DNA of 7,972 nt from an uncultured Shinella sp. Lineage in GTDB: Bacteria; Pseudomonadota; Alphaproteobacteria; Rhizobiales; Rhizobiaceae. Below the pieces are notes generated by a model that was not told where the DNA came from, did no database searches, and saw only the letters and a program-made list of their open reading frames with translations. A program made the translations under genes and the position numbers. The number at the start of each line of letters is the position of its first letter. Position 1 is the first letter of the stretch. This document shows positions 1 to 7,602 of this stretch, piece after piece. The stretch spans positions 1-7,972 of the forward strand of contig CAMPIK010000095.1 of assembly GCA_946886325.1 (NCBI GenBank), written 5' to 3'.

Positions 1-152
1 TCGTGGGATCGATCCACCTCGGCTGGCACTATGCCGTTGATGGCATTGCCGGCGCCGCAGGCGCCTATGCGATCTGGTACACCGTGTCGGTCGTCGCGTC
101 CCGCCGGCTGCGCCGCGCCGGGGAGATGCCCGTCACCGCCGCATCCGCCTGA
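1..152 (+). CDS. PAP2-family phosphatase, C-terminal fragment (5' end outside window)
   Basis: The first full codon is at base 3, and the frame gives 49 residues ending at TGA 150-152. The fragment opens with GSIHLGWHYAVDGIAG. This matches the third conserved motif of type 2 phosphatidic acid phosphatases (Ser, then Gly-x-His-x3-Asp), in which the His and Asp belong to the active site. A hydrophobic stretch follows (AGAYAIWYTVSVVA), as expected for the last membrane helix, and then a basic tail with RRLRR, likely cytoplasmic. Members of this family are integral membrane enzymes that remove phosphate from lipid or isoprenoid phosphates; some are lipid transferases. The substrate cannot be told from this piece. 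The gene converges on the HAD gene with only 22 bp between stop codons, so it is probably unrelated to the sugar operon. The family assignment rests on one motif, but a characteristic one. Confidence 0.75.
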   Translation, partial: VGSIHLGWHYAVDGIAGAAGAYAIWYTVSVVASRRLRRAGEMPVTAASA

Positions 153-174
153 GAGACCTCTCTGAGGGCACCCG

Positions 175-846
175 CTAGGCGGCGCGCAGCAGGCGGAGCG
201 AGCCATCGCTTTTCTGGAGCACCACGTCGCGATAGTCGGTGATCGTGGCATGGGCCGTTTCGAGCGGATGCGTATGCGTCGCGCCGATGACGAGCACGCT
301 CGCCCCCGCACCTTCGCCGGCCAGAACGCCCGCGGCCACATCTTCGAACACGAGGCACTCGGCGGGATCGACGCCGAGCCGTTTGGCACCCAGCAGATAG
401 CCGTCCGGCGCCGGCTTGCCGACGGTGACGTCCTCGGCGGTCACGATGACCTTCGGGACGGGCATGCCGGCAGCCGCGAGGCGGGCCTTGGCCAGCCGCA
501 CCGGCGAGGAGGTAACGATCGCCCAGCGATCCGCCGGCAGGGCGTTCAGAAAATCGATTGCGCCGGGGATCGGCACGACGCCGGCGACATCCTCGATCTC
601 CAGCCGCTCGATCTCTTTGGCCTCGGCCTCGGCGTCCACGCCCGGCAGCGCAAGCTGGCGGATCGTATCGATGCCGCGCTTGCCATGCATGGTCGGCAGG
701 AAGGTCTCGACATCGAGGCCATGCCGCCGCGCCCATCCGGACCAGACGCGCTCGGCGGCGGCGATCGAGTTCAGGATCGTGCCGTCCATGTCGAAGAGAA
801 AGGCCGAGAACGAGGTGTTGAAGGCATTGCGGAGAGGGGCGTGCAA
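175..846 (-). CDS. HAD-superfamily (subfamily IA) phosphatase, likely sugar-phosphate or small phosphomonoester phosphatase
   Basis: The product has 223 residues, a normal length for small HAD phosphatases with a helical cap. All four HAD motifs are visible. Motif I is FDMDGT near 18-23, with nucleophile Asp19 and acid/base Asp21. Motif II is VTSS near 111-114. Motif III is Lys144 in GKPAPDGY. Motif IV is FEDVAAG with Glu168-Asp169, the magnesium ligands. The cap is the helical segment around residues 30-95. The overall pattern resembles YfbT/YniC-type sugar phosphatases and glycerol-3-phosphatases, and the substrate is not determined. No signal peptide or membrane segment is present, so it should be cytoplasmic. 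The TTG start at 846 is chosen because AAGGA lies 7 nt upstream and the motif I strand begins about ten residues later; the next in-frame ATG is inside motif I. It lies 190 bp after lacK on the same strand, with its own weak promoter-like signals, so membership of the lac operon is doubtful. Confidence 0.88.
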   Translation of the reverse strand: MHAPLRNAFNTSFSAFLFDMDGTILNSIAAAERVWSGWARRHGLDVETFLPTMHGKRGIDTIRQLALPGVDAEAEAKEIERLEIEDVAGVVPIPGAIDFLNALPADRWAIVTSSPVRLAKARLAAAGMPVPKVIVTAEDVTVGKPAPDGYLLGAKRLGVDPAECLVFEDVAAGVLAGEGAGASVLVIGATHTHPLETAHATITDYRDVVLQKSDGSLRLLRAA

Positions 847-853
847 GACGGTG

Positions 854-858
854 TCCTT
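854..858 (-). promoter_or_regulatory. Ribosome binding site deciding the TTG start of the HAD gene
   Basis: AAGGA on the minus strand is followed by a 7-nt spacer and then TTG at 846-844. There is no upstream ATG or GTG with comparable spacing, and an ATG start further in would remove catalytic motif I. This makes the rare TTG start credible. Confidence 0.5.
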
Positions 859-903
859 GTGGCGCGGGAAAGTCGCCCGGTTGGGCTATCGCGCGGTGCG
901 GTT

Positions 904-927
904 CGAGAAAGCGCGCCCGGAGCGCGC
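904..927 (-). terminator. Weak terminator-like hairpin after the lac operon
   Basis: Read on the minus strand, GCGCGC (927-922), loop TCCGG and GCGCGC (916-911) form a perfect 6-bp all-GC stem with a 5-nt loop, followed by TTTCTC. The short, interrupted T-tract makes it a poor intrinsic terminator. It lies 110 bp after the lacK stop and about 65 bp before the HAD start. GC-only hairpins arise easily by chance in this genome, so confidence is low. Confidence 0.25.
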
Positions 928-934
928 GGTCGCG

Positions 935-962
935 ATCCTACATGGGAAGGCGGCGCTTGCAA
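935..962 (-). promoter_or_regulatory. Candidate promoter for the HAD phosphatase gene
   Basis: On the minus strand, TTGCAA (962-957) and TAGGAT (940-935) are separated by 16 bp. Each matches the sigma-70 consensus at four of six positions, and the TTG and TA..AT ends are kept. Initiation would fall near 928, giving a leader of about 80 nt to the TTG start. The signal competes with the terminator-like hairpin immediately downstream. It is suggestive only. Confidence 0.25.
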
Positions 963-968
963 GGCCGG

Positions 969-985
969 GACGGCGCTTTGCCGTC
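969..985. repeat. Short inverted repeat downstream of lacK
   Basis: GACGGC (969-974), a 5-base loop, and GCCGTC (980-985) form a perfect 6-bp stem 51 bp beyond the lacK stop. Neither strand shows a T-tract after it, so it is not a canonical terminator. It could mark the 3' end of the lac message or be chance. Confidence 0.3.
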
Positions 986-1036
986 ACCCTCAGTTTTCAT
1001 CGATGATTTCCTGTAGGTCGTCGAAAAGCGCCGAAA

Positions 1037-2119
<1,083 letters not shown>

Positions 2120-2151
2120 GCGGCCTGTTCCTCCCTTTCGTTAGCCGGCTG

Positions 2152-4395
2152 TCAAACGGCGGTCAGCGTCAGCGTCTTTGTCCCGAGCCGCGTCGTGGTG
2201 ACGGTCACGGTGATCTCTCCCGCCTGTCCGGTCGCCCGAAGCCAGAAGCCGGTTGCCCCGCCCTGCAACGCGACGCTTGCCGGGCCGATGCGCTCGGCGG
2301 CGCCCGAAACCGCGATCGAGACGACATCGTTGAGGAAGGGTAGCTTGTTGCCCTTCTGGTCGAGCGCGCGAATGATGACGCGGACCGTGTCGCGCGTCGT
2401 CGCTTCAACCGTTTGCGCATCGGCGACCACCTGAAGCGTCGTCGGCACAGGATCGGCGGCCATTTCCAGCTTTGCCACGGCCTCGCCATCGACATAGCCG
2501 GTGAAGGTCACGTCTTCCCATTTCATGCCCCAGACGCCGAGCTCGTCCTTGCTGAAATGCCTGTGGTCGATGACGACGGGCGCATGCGGCAGGTGCGGGA
2601 AGGCCTCGCGGTCCGGGCCGACGCGCTTGACGAGCGAGCCGTAGCGCAGTTCCACCTCGTCGCAGTTCGTCAGCACGATCAGCGGCAGCACGCCGCCGAT
2701 GTTGCGCTCGCCGCGCGCCCAGAAGGTGACCGGCTTCATCACCACCGCCTCGGATGGTTCGCACTGGCTGGCATAGGCGTAAGCCGCGAATTTCGGCTCG
2801 CGGAACATGTCCATCACGCCGTGATGGCAGATGCGGTCGCCGGAGCCGAAGTCCTTGTGGGTGTTGTAGTCGAACATGCACCAGCCGACGCAGCCGGCGA
2901 TCTGCGGGTCGCCATAGGTGGCGTTCAGCACTTCGAGATGCCGGCGCACGTGCTCGGCCTGCCGCTGCTCCTGGTCGTAGATCTTGGTCGGGTACATGTG
3001 CCCGCCATATTCCGTGATCATGTAGGGAACGATGCGGGACAGCCCGGTGCATTCCTGCTGCGGGCGCAGCGCCGTGCGCGGACGGTTGGCGCCCGGCAGT
3101 TCCTCGTTGCCGAGGATGAAGTCGTTCATCGTATAGACGTCTTCGAGGAACTCGCTGTCGGTGATGAAACGCACGCCGCCGGTCTGGCGGGTCGGGTCCA
3201 GTTCGCGCGCCAGCCGGTTCGTCTCGGCGTAGAAGTCGTGGGAGTCGCCCGATTCGTTGATGCGCACGCCCCAGATGATGATCGAGGGATGGTTCCAGTC
3301 GCGCTCGATCATGCGGCGCACGTTCTCGATCGATTCCGCCTTCCAGGCCTCGCCGCCGATATGCTGCCAGCCGGGGATTTCCTCGAAGACGAGCAGGCCG
3401 AGCCTGTCGCAATGATCGAGGAACCACTTCGATTGCGGATAGTGCGAGGTGCGCACGAGGTTGCATCTCAGCTCGTGCTTCAGGATCTCCGCATCGCGCT
3501 CCTGCGCCGCGCGGCCCATGGCATAGCCGGCATAGGGATAGGCCTGGTGGCGGTTCAGCCCGCGGATCTTGAGCTTGCGGCCGTTGAGCAGGAAGCCCTC
3601 GGTGGTGAACTCGGCCGTGCGGAAGCCGAAGGTCTCGGTGACGCTGTCGCTGCCCTGCGCCGTCTCAAGCGCTACTTCCAGCCGGTAGAGGTTCGGTGCG
3701 TCGATGTCCCAGAGCGACAGGCCGGTGAGATCGTGCATCGCGATGGTGGCCTGCGGGCCGTTCACCGCGACGCTCGCCTCCCGCAAAACGGTCCCGTCGG
3801 CGGCAAGAAGGGATGCCGTCACCGTGCCGGCGATGCCCTTGCCGGATGGGTCCGCGATGTCGATGCGCGCCGACAGCGACTTGGCGTCGGAAAGCACATT
3901 GCCGGTCTCGATCTTCACCTTGTCGATGAAGACCGGGGCCGACGTCGTCAGCCAGACGTCGCGATAGATGCCGGCATAGGTGAGGTAGTCGATACGGCCG
4001 CCGAAGGGCGGGATCTCAGGGTTCTCGCTGCCGTCGATCTTAACGGTCAAGAGGTTGTCGCCCTCGGCCATCAGGTCGGTCAGCCGCGCCGAAAACGGCG
4101 TGTAGCCGTCCCGGTGCGCGGCGATACGCTCGCCGTTCAGATAGACGACCGAATCCGCCATCGCGCCGTCGAAGCGGAGCACCACTTCCCGACCGGCAAA
4201 GGCCGGGTCCCAGGCGATGTTCTTCTGGTAGGTGAAGGCGCGCTGGTAGCTCGCCTCGTCGAAATAGTTGAACGGCAGTTCGACGGCGGTGTGCGGCAGG
4301 TGAACGCTTTCGCCGTCCTGCACCATGCCGGCCTTCGCCGCATCGAAGCCGTCGAGGAAAATCCAGCCTTCATTGAAATTGGCGACAGAACGCAT
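2152..4395 (-). CDS. lacZ: Beta-galactosidase, glycoside hydrolase family 2
   Basis: The 747-residue enzyme should hydrolyse imported lactose or related beta-galactosides to galactose plus aglycone. It has no signal peptide, so it acts in the cytoplasm. A GH2 jelly-roll sugar-binding domain covers about 1-155 (WVxL-like segment YRDVWL at 144-149). An Ig-like sandwich covers about 157-262. A TIM barrel covers about 264-550, with RGLNRHQ at 278-284 and RTSHYPQS at 315-322. The acid/base is Glu381 in WGVRINE and the nucleophile Glu462 in ITEYGG. The remainder resembles the extra C-terminal Ig-like modules of medium-length GH2 galactosidases, not the long E. coli LacZ. The start at 4395 is preferred over the in-frame ATG at 4401 because AGGA sits 6 nt before 4395 but abuts 4401. 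The frame stays open far upstream through lacG, but that extension lacks GH2 features. Beta-galactosidase activity is inferred from context; some GH2 relatives are glucuronidases or mannosidases. Confidence 0.9.
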   Translation of the reverse strand: MRSVANFNEGWIFLDGFDAAKAGMVQDGESVHLPHTAVELPFNYFDEASYQRAFTYQKNIAWDPAFAGREVVLRFDGAMADSVVYLNGERIAAHRDGYTPFSARLTDLMAEGDNLLTVKIDGSENPEIPPFGGRIDYLTYAGIYRDVWLTTSAPVFIDKVKIETGNVLSDAKSLSARIDIADPSGKGIAGTVTASLLAADGTVLREASVAVNGPQATIAMHDLTGLSLWDIDAPNLYRLEVALETAQGSDSVTETFGFRTAEFTTEGFLLNGRKLKIRGLNRHQAYPYAGYAMGRAAQERDAEILKHELRCNLVRTSHYPQSKWFLDHCDRLGLLVFEEIPGWQHIGGEAWKAESIENVRRMIERDWNHPSIIIWGVRINESGDSHDFYAETNRLARELDPTRQTGGVRFITDSEFLEDVYTMNDFILGNEELPGANRPRTALRPQQECTGLSRIVPYMITEYGGHMYPTKIYDQEQRQAEHVRRHLEVLNATYGDPQIAGCVGWCMFDYNTHKDFGSGDRICHHGVMDMFREPKFAAYAYASQCEPSEAVVMKPVTFWARGERNIGGVLPLIVLTNCDEVELRYGSLVKRVGPDREAFPHLPHAPVVIDHRHFSKDELGVWGMKWEDVTFTGYVDGEAVAKLEMAADPVPTTLQVVADAQTVEATTRDTVRVIIRALDQKGNKLPFLNDVVSIAVSGAAERIGPASVALQGGATGFWLRATGQAGEITVTVTTTRLGTKTLTLTAV

Positions 4396-4401
4396 TTCCA
4401 T

Positions 4402-4405
4402 TCCT
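4402..4405 (-). promoter_or_regulatory. Ribosome binding site of lacZ, overlapping the lacG stop codon
   Basis: The minus strand reads TAGGAATGGAAATG. The lacG stop TAG (4406-4404) shares bases with the AGGA that sits 6 nt before the ATG at 4395. The stop and start are close enough for reinitiation, suggesting that lacZ translation is coupled to lacG. The other ATG at 4401 directly abuts AGGA and is a poor start. Confidence 0.5.
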
Positions 4406-5228
4406 ATTTGACCGAGCCCAGCATGCCCTGGACGAATTGACGTTGCATGAGGAAGAAGACCGCGAGCGTCGGTAGGGTCGCGAGGATCGTGCCGATCATG
4501 ACGACGCCGTAGTCGGGGTAGTAGGCGGAGGCGAGCGAGGAGATGACCAGCGTGATCGTCTTCGTCTCGTTCGATTGCAGCACGATGAGCGGCCAGAGAT
4601 AGTTGTTCCAGGCCGTCATGAAGACGATGACAAAGGCCGCCGCATAGGTCGAGCGCATCACCGGCACATAGATGAACAGGAAAATCTGCCACTCCTTCAG
4701 CCCGTCGACCTTGGCCGCGTCGCGAAGCTCGGTCGGGAAGGCCTTCGTCGCCTGGCGGAAATAGAAGATGATGAAGGCGGAGGCGATCGTCGGCAGCAGG
4801 ATTGCCAGATGCGTGTTGATCAGCCCGCCGCGCGCCATCATCATGAAGAGCGGGATCATCAGCGCCGCGAAGGGCACCATCAGCGTCAGCAGCACGACGG
4901 AATAGATGCGCTCGCGGAATTTCGAGCGGAACATCTCGAAGCCGTAGCCGGCAAGCGACGAGACGATCAGCGTCAGAACGGTCGCGAGGATCGCCACCTT
5001 CGCCGAATTCCAGAAGACCAGCGGCACGTCGACCAGCGTGAAGAAGTTGGTGACATTGGTGGACAGCGCGGCACCGAAGCTCGTCTTGCCCTTGATGATG
5101 TCGCCGGACGAATTGGTGGCGCCGATCACCATCCAGAGGAAGGGGAAGATCGAGAGGAAGGCCGCGACCGAGAGGACGAGATACTGCAGGACGTCGGGCA
5201 GCAGGCGCGCGAAACGGGACTGGGTCAT
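4404..5228 (-). CDS. lacG: Lactose ABC transporter permease, MalG type
   Basis: This 274-residue inner-membrane protein is the second half of the permease channel. About six hydrophobic segments can be seen: near 13-36, 75-96, 108-130, 140-158, 190-212 and 242-262. The cytoplasmic loop that docks on the ATPase carries an EAA-like motif at 169-193, in which the usual EAA is RDAA (169-172), followed by conserved Gly176 and the hydrophobic VPV; this is normal for MalG-type subunits. The ATG at 5228 overlaps the lacF stop in ATGA (4 bp), and GAGGG lies 7 nt upstream inside lacF, so the two permeases are translationally coupled at about equal levels. The stop TAG at 4404 lies 8 bp before the preferred lacZ start. 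The family is sure; the substrate comes from the neighbouring galactosidase and the conserved operon order. Confidence 0.92.
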   Translation of the reverse strand: MTQSRFARLLPDVLQYLVLSVAAFLSIFPFLWMVIGATNSSGDIIKGKTSFGAALSTNVTNFFTLVDVPLVFWNSAKVAILATVLTLIVSSLAGYGFEMFRSKFRERIYSVVLLTLMVPFAALMIPLFMMMARGGLINTHLAILLPTIASAFIIFYFRQATKAFPTELRDAAKVDGLKEWQIFLFIYVPVMRSTYAAAFVIVFMTAWNNYLWPLIVLQSNETKTITLVISSLASAYYPDYGVVMIGTILATLPTLAVFFLMQRQFVQGMLGSVK

Positions 5229-6139
5229 TTGCGGTCCCTCGCGGCATAGAATTGCAGGAAGGAGAGCGCCGCCACCATGATGACGATGACGTAGGAGATG
5301 GTCGCCGCGTAGCCGAAGTTCGGCATGAAGCGGAAGGTCAGGTTGTAGATGTAGAGCGACAGGGTCAGCGTGGAATTGGCCGGGCTGCCGCGCCCTTCGG
5401 TGAGGTTGTAGACCTCGTCGAAAAGTTGGATCGTGCCGATCGTCGAGATGACGGTGGTGAAGAGAATGACCGGCTTCAGCATTGGAATGGTGAGATGCAC
5501 AAAGCGCGCCCAGGCCGGCACGCCGTCGATGCGCGCCGCCTCGTAGATCGACTTGTCGATGTTCTGCATCGCCGCGAGATAGAAGATCATGTTGTAGCCG
5601 GTCCAGCGCCAGGTGAGCGCCAGGATGACCAGCACCTTCGCCCAGAAGGTGTCGGTCAGCCAGCCGATCGGTACGTCGATCAGGCCGACAGCCATCAGCG
5701 CCGAATTCACCACGCCGTCGACCGAGAACATGCTCTTGAAGAGGATGGAGTAGGCAACCAGCGAGGCGACGCAGGGCAGGAAGATGGCGGTGCGGAAAAA
5801 GCCGATGAACTTCAGGCGGTCATTGTTGAGGATCGCCGCCAGCATCAGCGCCAGCAGGATCATGATCGGTACCTGCACCACGAAGAAAATCACGGTGTTT
5901 GAAAGCGCATGGATGAAGACCGGGTCGTTCCAGAGCCGGACGACGTTCCCGAAGCCGGCGAACTTCATCATCATGCCGCGGCCGGAATAGAGCGACAGGA
6001 ACAGCGACCGGAAGATCGGATAGACGAGGAAGACGGAAATCAGCAGCAGGGCGGGCGCGACGAACAGCCAGCCGTTGACGTCGTAGTAGCGTTTCAGTCC
6101 GCGGGATTTGCTGCCGGTCTCTGCGATTGCCATGGTCAT
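5225..6139 (-). CDS. lacF: Lactose ABC transporter permease, MalF/UgpA type
   Basis: This membrane permease of about 304 residues belongs to the sugar importer. About six hydrophobic segments are visible: near 23-50, 80-103, 115-137, 166-190, 222-243 and 276-300. The EAA loop that contacts the ATPase is well kept: EAARIDG at 200-206, then IPMLKP at 218-223. The N-terminal GLKRYYDVNGWLFVAPALLL is typical of CUT1 permeases. The frame is open up to 6229, but that start and the basic Arg-rich extension it would add lie within intergenic hairpins, so it is unlikely. ATG 6139 (AGGA 9 nt upstream) and ATG 6133 (AGGA 5 nt upstream) are both reasonable; 6139 is reported, and the protein would be two residues shorter from 6133. 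ATG 6169 has a poor ribosome binding site. The gene follows lacE after about 140 bp and overlaps lacG by 4 bp. Confidence 0.9.
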   Translation of the reverse strand: MTMAIAETGSKSRGLKRYYDVNGWLFVAPALLLISVFLVYPIFRSLFLSLYSGRGMMMKFAGFGNVVRLWNDPVFIHALSNTVIFFVVQVPIMILLALMLAAILNNDRLKFIGFFRTAIFLPCVASLVAYSILFKSMFSVDGVVNSALMAVGLIDVPIGWLTDTFWAKVLVILALTWRWTGYNMIFYLAAMQNIDKSIYEAARIDGVPAWARFVHLTIPMLKPVILFTTVISTIGTIQLFDEVYNLTEGRGSPANSTLTLSLYIYNLTFRFMPNFGYAATISYVIVIMVAALSFLQFYAARDRK

Positions 6140-6185
6140 CCTGCCGTTTCCTGCGATCGACGCGGTCATCCGTCGGTAGATGAAC

Positions 6186-6217
6186 CGCATGCGCGTGGAG
6201 AAAAGCGGGCGCATGCG
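6186..6217 (-). repeat. Second intercistronic hairpin between lacE and lacF
   Basis: On the minus strand CGCATGCGC (6217-6209) and GCGCATGCG (6194-6186) form a perfect 9-bp stem around a pyrimidine-rich 14-nt loop (6208-6195). Each arm contains the self-complementary octamer CGCATGCG, so the two dyads are also a direct repeat 24 bp apart and could alternatively be a paired protein-binding site. The element ends 46 bp before the preferred lacF start. No T-tract follows it. Confidence 0.55.
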
Positions 6218-6240
6218 CTTGTGACGCACCCGCCCGAGGC

Positions 6241-6264
6241 GACAGGGCGGGGAGCCGCCCTGTC
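6241..6264 (-). repeat. Strong intercistronic hairpin just after lacE
   Basis: GACAGGGCGG (minus strand 6264-6255), loop CTCC, and CCGCCCTGTC (6250-6241) make a perfect 10-bp, GC-rich stem-loop that begins 14 bp after the lacE stop. There is no U-run, so it is not a standard intrinsic terminator. Its position fits 3' protection of the lacE message, or partial termination or processing that leaves more lacE than lacF mRNA, as is known for malE-malF-like junctions. A competing 7-bp stem is possible between CCCGCCC (6251-6245) and GGGCGGG (6235-6229), which would exclude the first. Confidence 0.7.
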
Positions 6265-6278
6265 CGGGGAGGATTTTG

Positions 6279-7553
6279 TTACTGGATCTGGCCTTCGGCC
6301 TGGCCCTGGATCGCCTTCAGCACCTCGTCGACCGGCGTGCCGTTGGCGAGCGCCGGCAGGTTTGCCGTGACCGCGGTATCGACCTCGTTGGTGAAGATGC
6401 CGTAATTGACGGACGGAACCTTGGCGAGCCAGTCGGAGAAGTTCTGCCAGACCTTCTCGCCGCCGAAGAACTCGTCGGCCGCGCCATAGGCCGCACCCTC
6501 GCGGGCCGCCATCAGCGAGCCGACCGCGCCGCGCTCGGTCAGGATCTTCTGGTAGAAGTCGACGTCCTTGGCATAGATCGCGTTGAGGAAGTCGATCGCC
6601 TCGGCCTTTTCTTCCGAGCTTTCCAGCACGTACCAGCTCGAGCCGCCGAGGTTGGAGGCATTGGCCGCACCCTCGATGCCGAGTGTCGGGATCGGCGCCA
6701 CGCCCCACTTGCCGGCCTGGTCGGCCTGCGCCTTGACGGTGCCGGTGATCCAGACACCTGTCGTGACCGTCGCGACGTCGCCGGAGGTGAAGGTCGAGAC
6801 CCATTCGGTCCAGCCGGCCGCCGGCTTGTAGACGCCGGCCTGGAGGATCTTCTGCTCGGTCTCGAGTGCGGCCTTCAGCGCCGGGTTGCCCTCGATCGAC
6901 AGGTTGCCGTCGGCGTCGAAATACCAGCCGCCGCCCGACTGCATGAGGATGCGCACGAAGCCGGCGTCATTGACGTCGAGGCCCATCATCTTCTTGCCGG
7001 TCTTCGCTTCGACTTCCTTGCCGATCTCGATGAAGCGGTCCCAGGTGAGGTTCTGCATGTCCTCCGGCTTGAAGCCGGCCTGCTCGATATAGTCCTTGCG
7101 GTAGTAGAGGCCGGTCACGCCGGAATCGAACGGCATGCCGTAGACCTTGCCGTCCAGCGTCATCAGCTCGACCTTGTAGGGAGCGAAGCCGGAATAGTCG
7201 ACCGTGTCGGAGAGTGCGGCAAAGGCGCCGGGGAAGGACTGGAGATATTTCTGCGCGCCGTAGTCCTCGATGAGCACGATATCCGGCAGCGCATCGGTCG
7301 TGCCCGACGACAGCGACGTCTGCAGCTTCTGCTCGACGTCGGCCTTGGCGAAATCGACGACGTTGAAGGTCACGTCGGGATGCATCTTGGTGTAGCGCTC
7401 GCCGGCTTCCTTCATGATGGCGACGTTGAAGTTCGGGTCCCAGCACCAGATGGTGATTTCCTTGGCTTCAGCCGCCGTCACGGCGAGCAGGCTGACGCCC
7501 GCCAGGGCAAGGGCGCCGACGCGCGCCAGGCGCGTGGTGATGTTCACGGTCAT
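6279..7553 (-). CDS. lacE: Periplasmic lactose-binding protein of the ABC importer (SBP family 1)
   Basis: The 424-residue precursor captures the sugar in the periplasm and delivers it to LacF-LacG. The N-terminus is a standard Sec signal peptide: basic residues Arg8 and Arg11, a hydrophobic core at 12-24, and a signal peptidase I site AEA-KE after residue 30. There is no lipobox cysteine. The mature protein begins KEITIWCWDPNFN, which is typical of extracellular solute-binding family 1 of CUT1 importers. Further family landmarks are the DFAKADVEQKL region (about 67-77), PDIVLIEDY (about 90-98), GKVYGMPFDSGVTGLYYRKD (about 135-154) and GGSSWYV (about 307-313). The ATG at 7553 has GGAGG with a 5-nt spacer. 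It is first in the operon, behind the control region, and is followed by two hairpins that could raise its yield over the permeases. Lactose is inferred from lacZ and resemblance to Agrobacterium LacE; other galactosides are possible. Confidence 0.92.
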   Translation of the reverse strand: MTVNITTRLARVGALALAGVSLLAVTAAEAKEITIWCWDPNFNVAIMKEAGERYTKMHPDVTFNVVDFAKADVEQKLQTSLSSGTTDALPDIVLIEDYGAQKYLQSFPGAFAALSDTVDYSGFAPYKVELMTLDGKVYGMPFDSGVTGLYYRKDYIEQAGFKPEDMQNLTWDRFIEIGKEVEAKTGKKMMGLDVNDAGFVRILMQSGGGWYFDADGNLSIEGNPALKAALETEQKILQAGVYKPAAGWTEWVSTFTSGDVATVTTGVWITGTVKAQADQAGKWGVAPIPTLGIEGAANASNLGGSSWYVLESSEEKAEAIDFLNAIYAKDVDFYQKILTERGAVGSLMAAREGAAYGAADEFFGGEKVWQNFSDWLAKVPSVNYGIFTNEVDTAVTANLPALANGTPVDEVLKAIQGQAEGQIQ

Positions 7554-7577
7554 TGCTTCCTCCCAGAAGGTTCCAAA

Positions 7578-7593
7578 GGCAGTCCTCCCTGCC
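7578..7593 (-). promoter_or_regulatory. Leader hairpin with a Shine-Dalgarno-like loop upstream of lacE
   Basis: On the minus strand GGCAG (7593-7589), loop GGAGGA and CTGCC (7582-7578) form a perfect 5-bp stem-loop. The loop is itself a strong Shine-Dalgarno sequence with no start codon after it. The same GGGAGGA string recurs as the true lacE ribosome binding site about 24 nt downstream. Function is unknown. Confidence 0.3.
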
Positions 7594-7602
7594 TCGAATG
7601 GG

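Noticed and set aside
150..174. Possible bidirectional terminator between the convergent PAP2 and HAD genes.
   Set aside because: Only 4-bp stems (GAGA/TCTC or CCTC/GAGG) can form and they exclude each other. No T-tract follows on either strand.
65..736. Arg-rich 223-codon minus-strand frame overlapping the HAD gene and the PAP2 tail.
   Set aside because: It overlaps two genes that have real family motifs, and its composition is dominated by Arg/Ala/Gly from GC-rich shadow reading.
2413..4440. 675-codon open frame on the plus strand opposite lacZ.
   Set aside because: It is a mirror of lacZ codon bias, with repetitive composition, no recognisable domain and no ribosome binding site logic. 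The opposite strand encodes an intact GH2 enzyme with catalytic residues.
4396..5247. The lacZ frame stays open upstream through all of lacG, giving a 1031-residue frame.
   Set aside because: The upstream part is Arg/Ala/Pro-rich low-quality protein lying over lacG, which has clear permease features in its own frame. GH2 homology begins at about the ATG at 4395. It is a product of GC-rich codon use, not a fusion.
6140..6229. N-terminal extension of lacF starting at 6229 or 6169.
   Set aside because: The extension is Arg-rich, unlike CUT1 permease N-termini, and is encoded by the intergenic hairpins. No good Shine-Dalgarno precedes these starts, while 6139 and 6133 have one.
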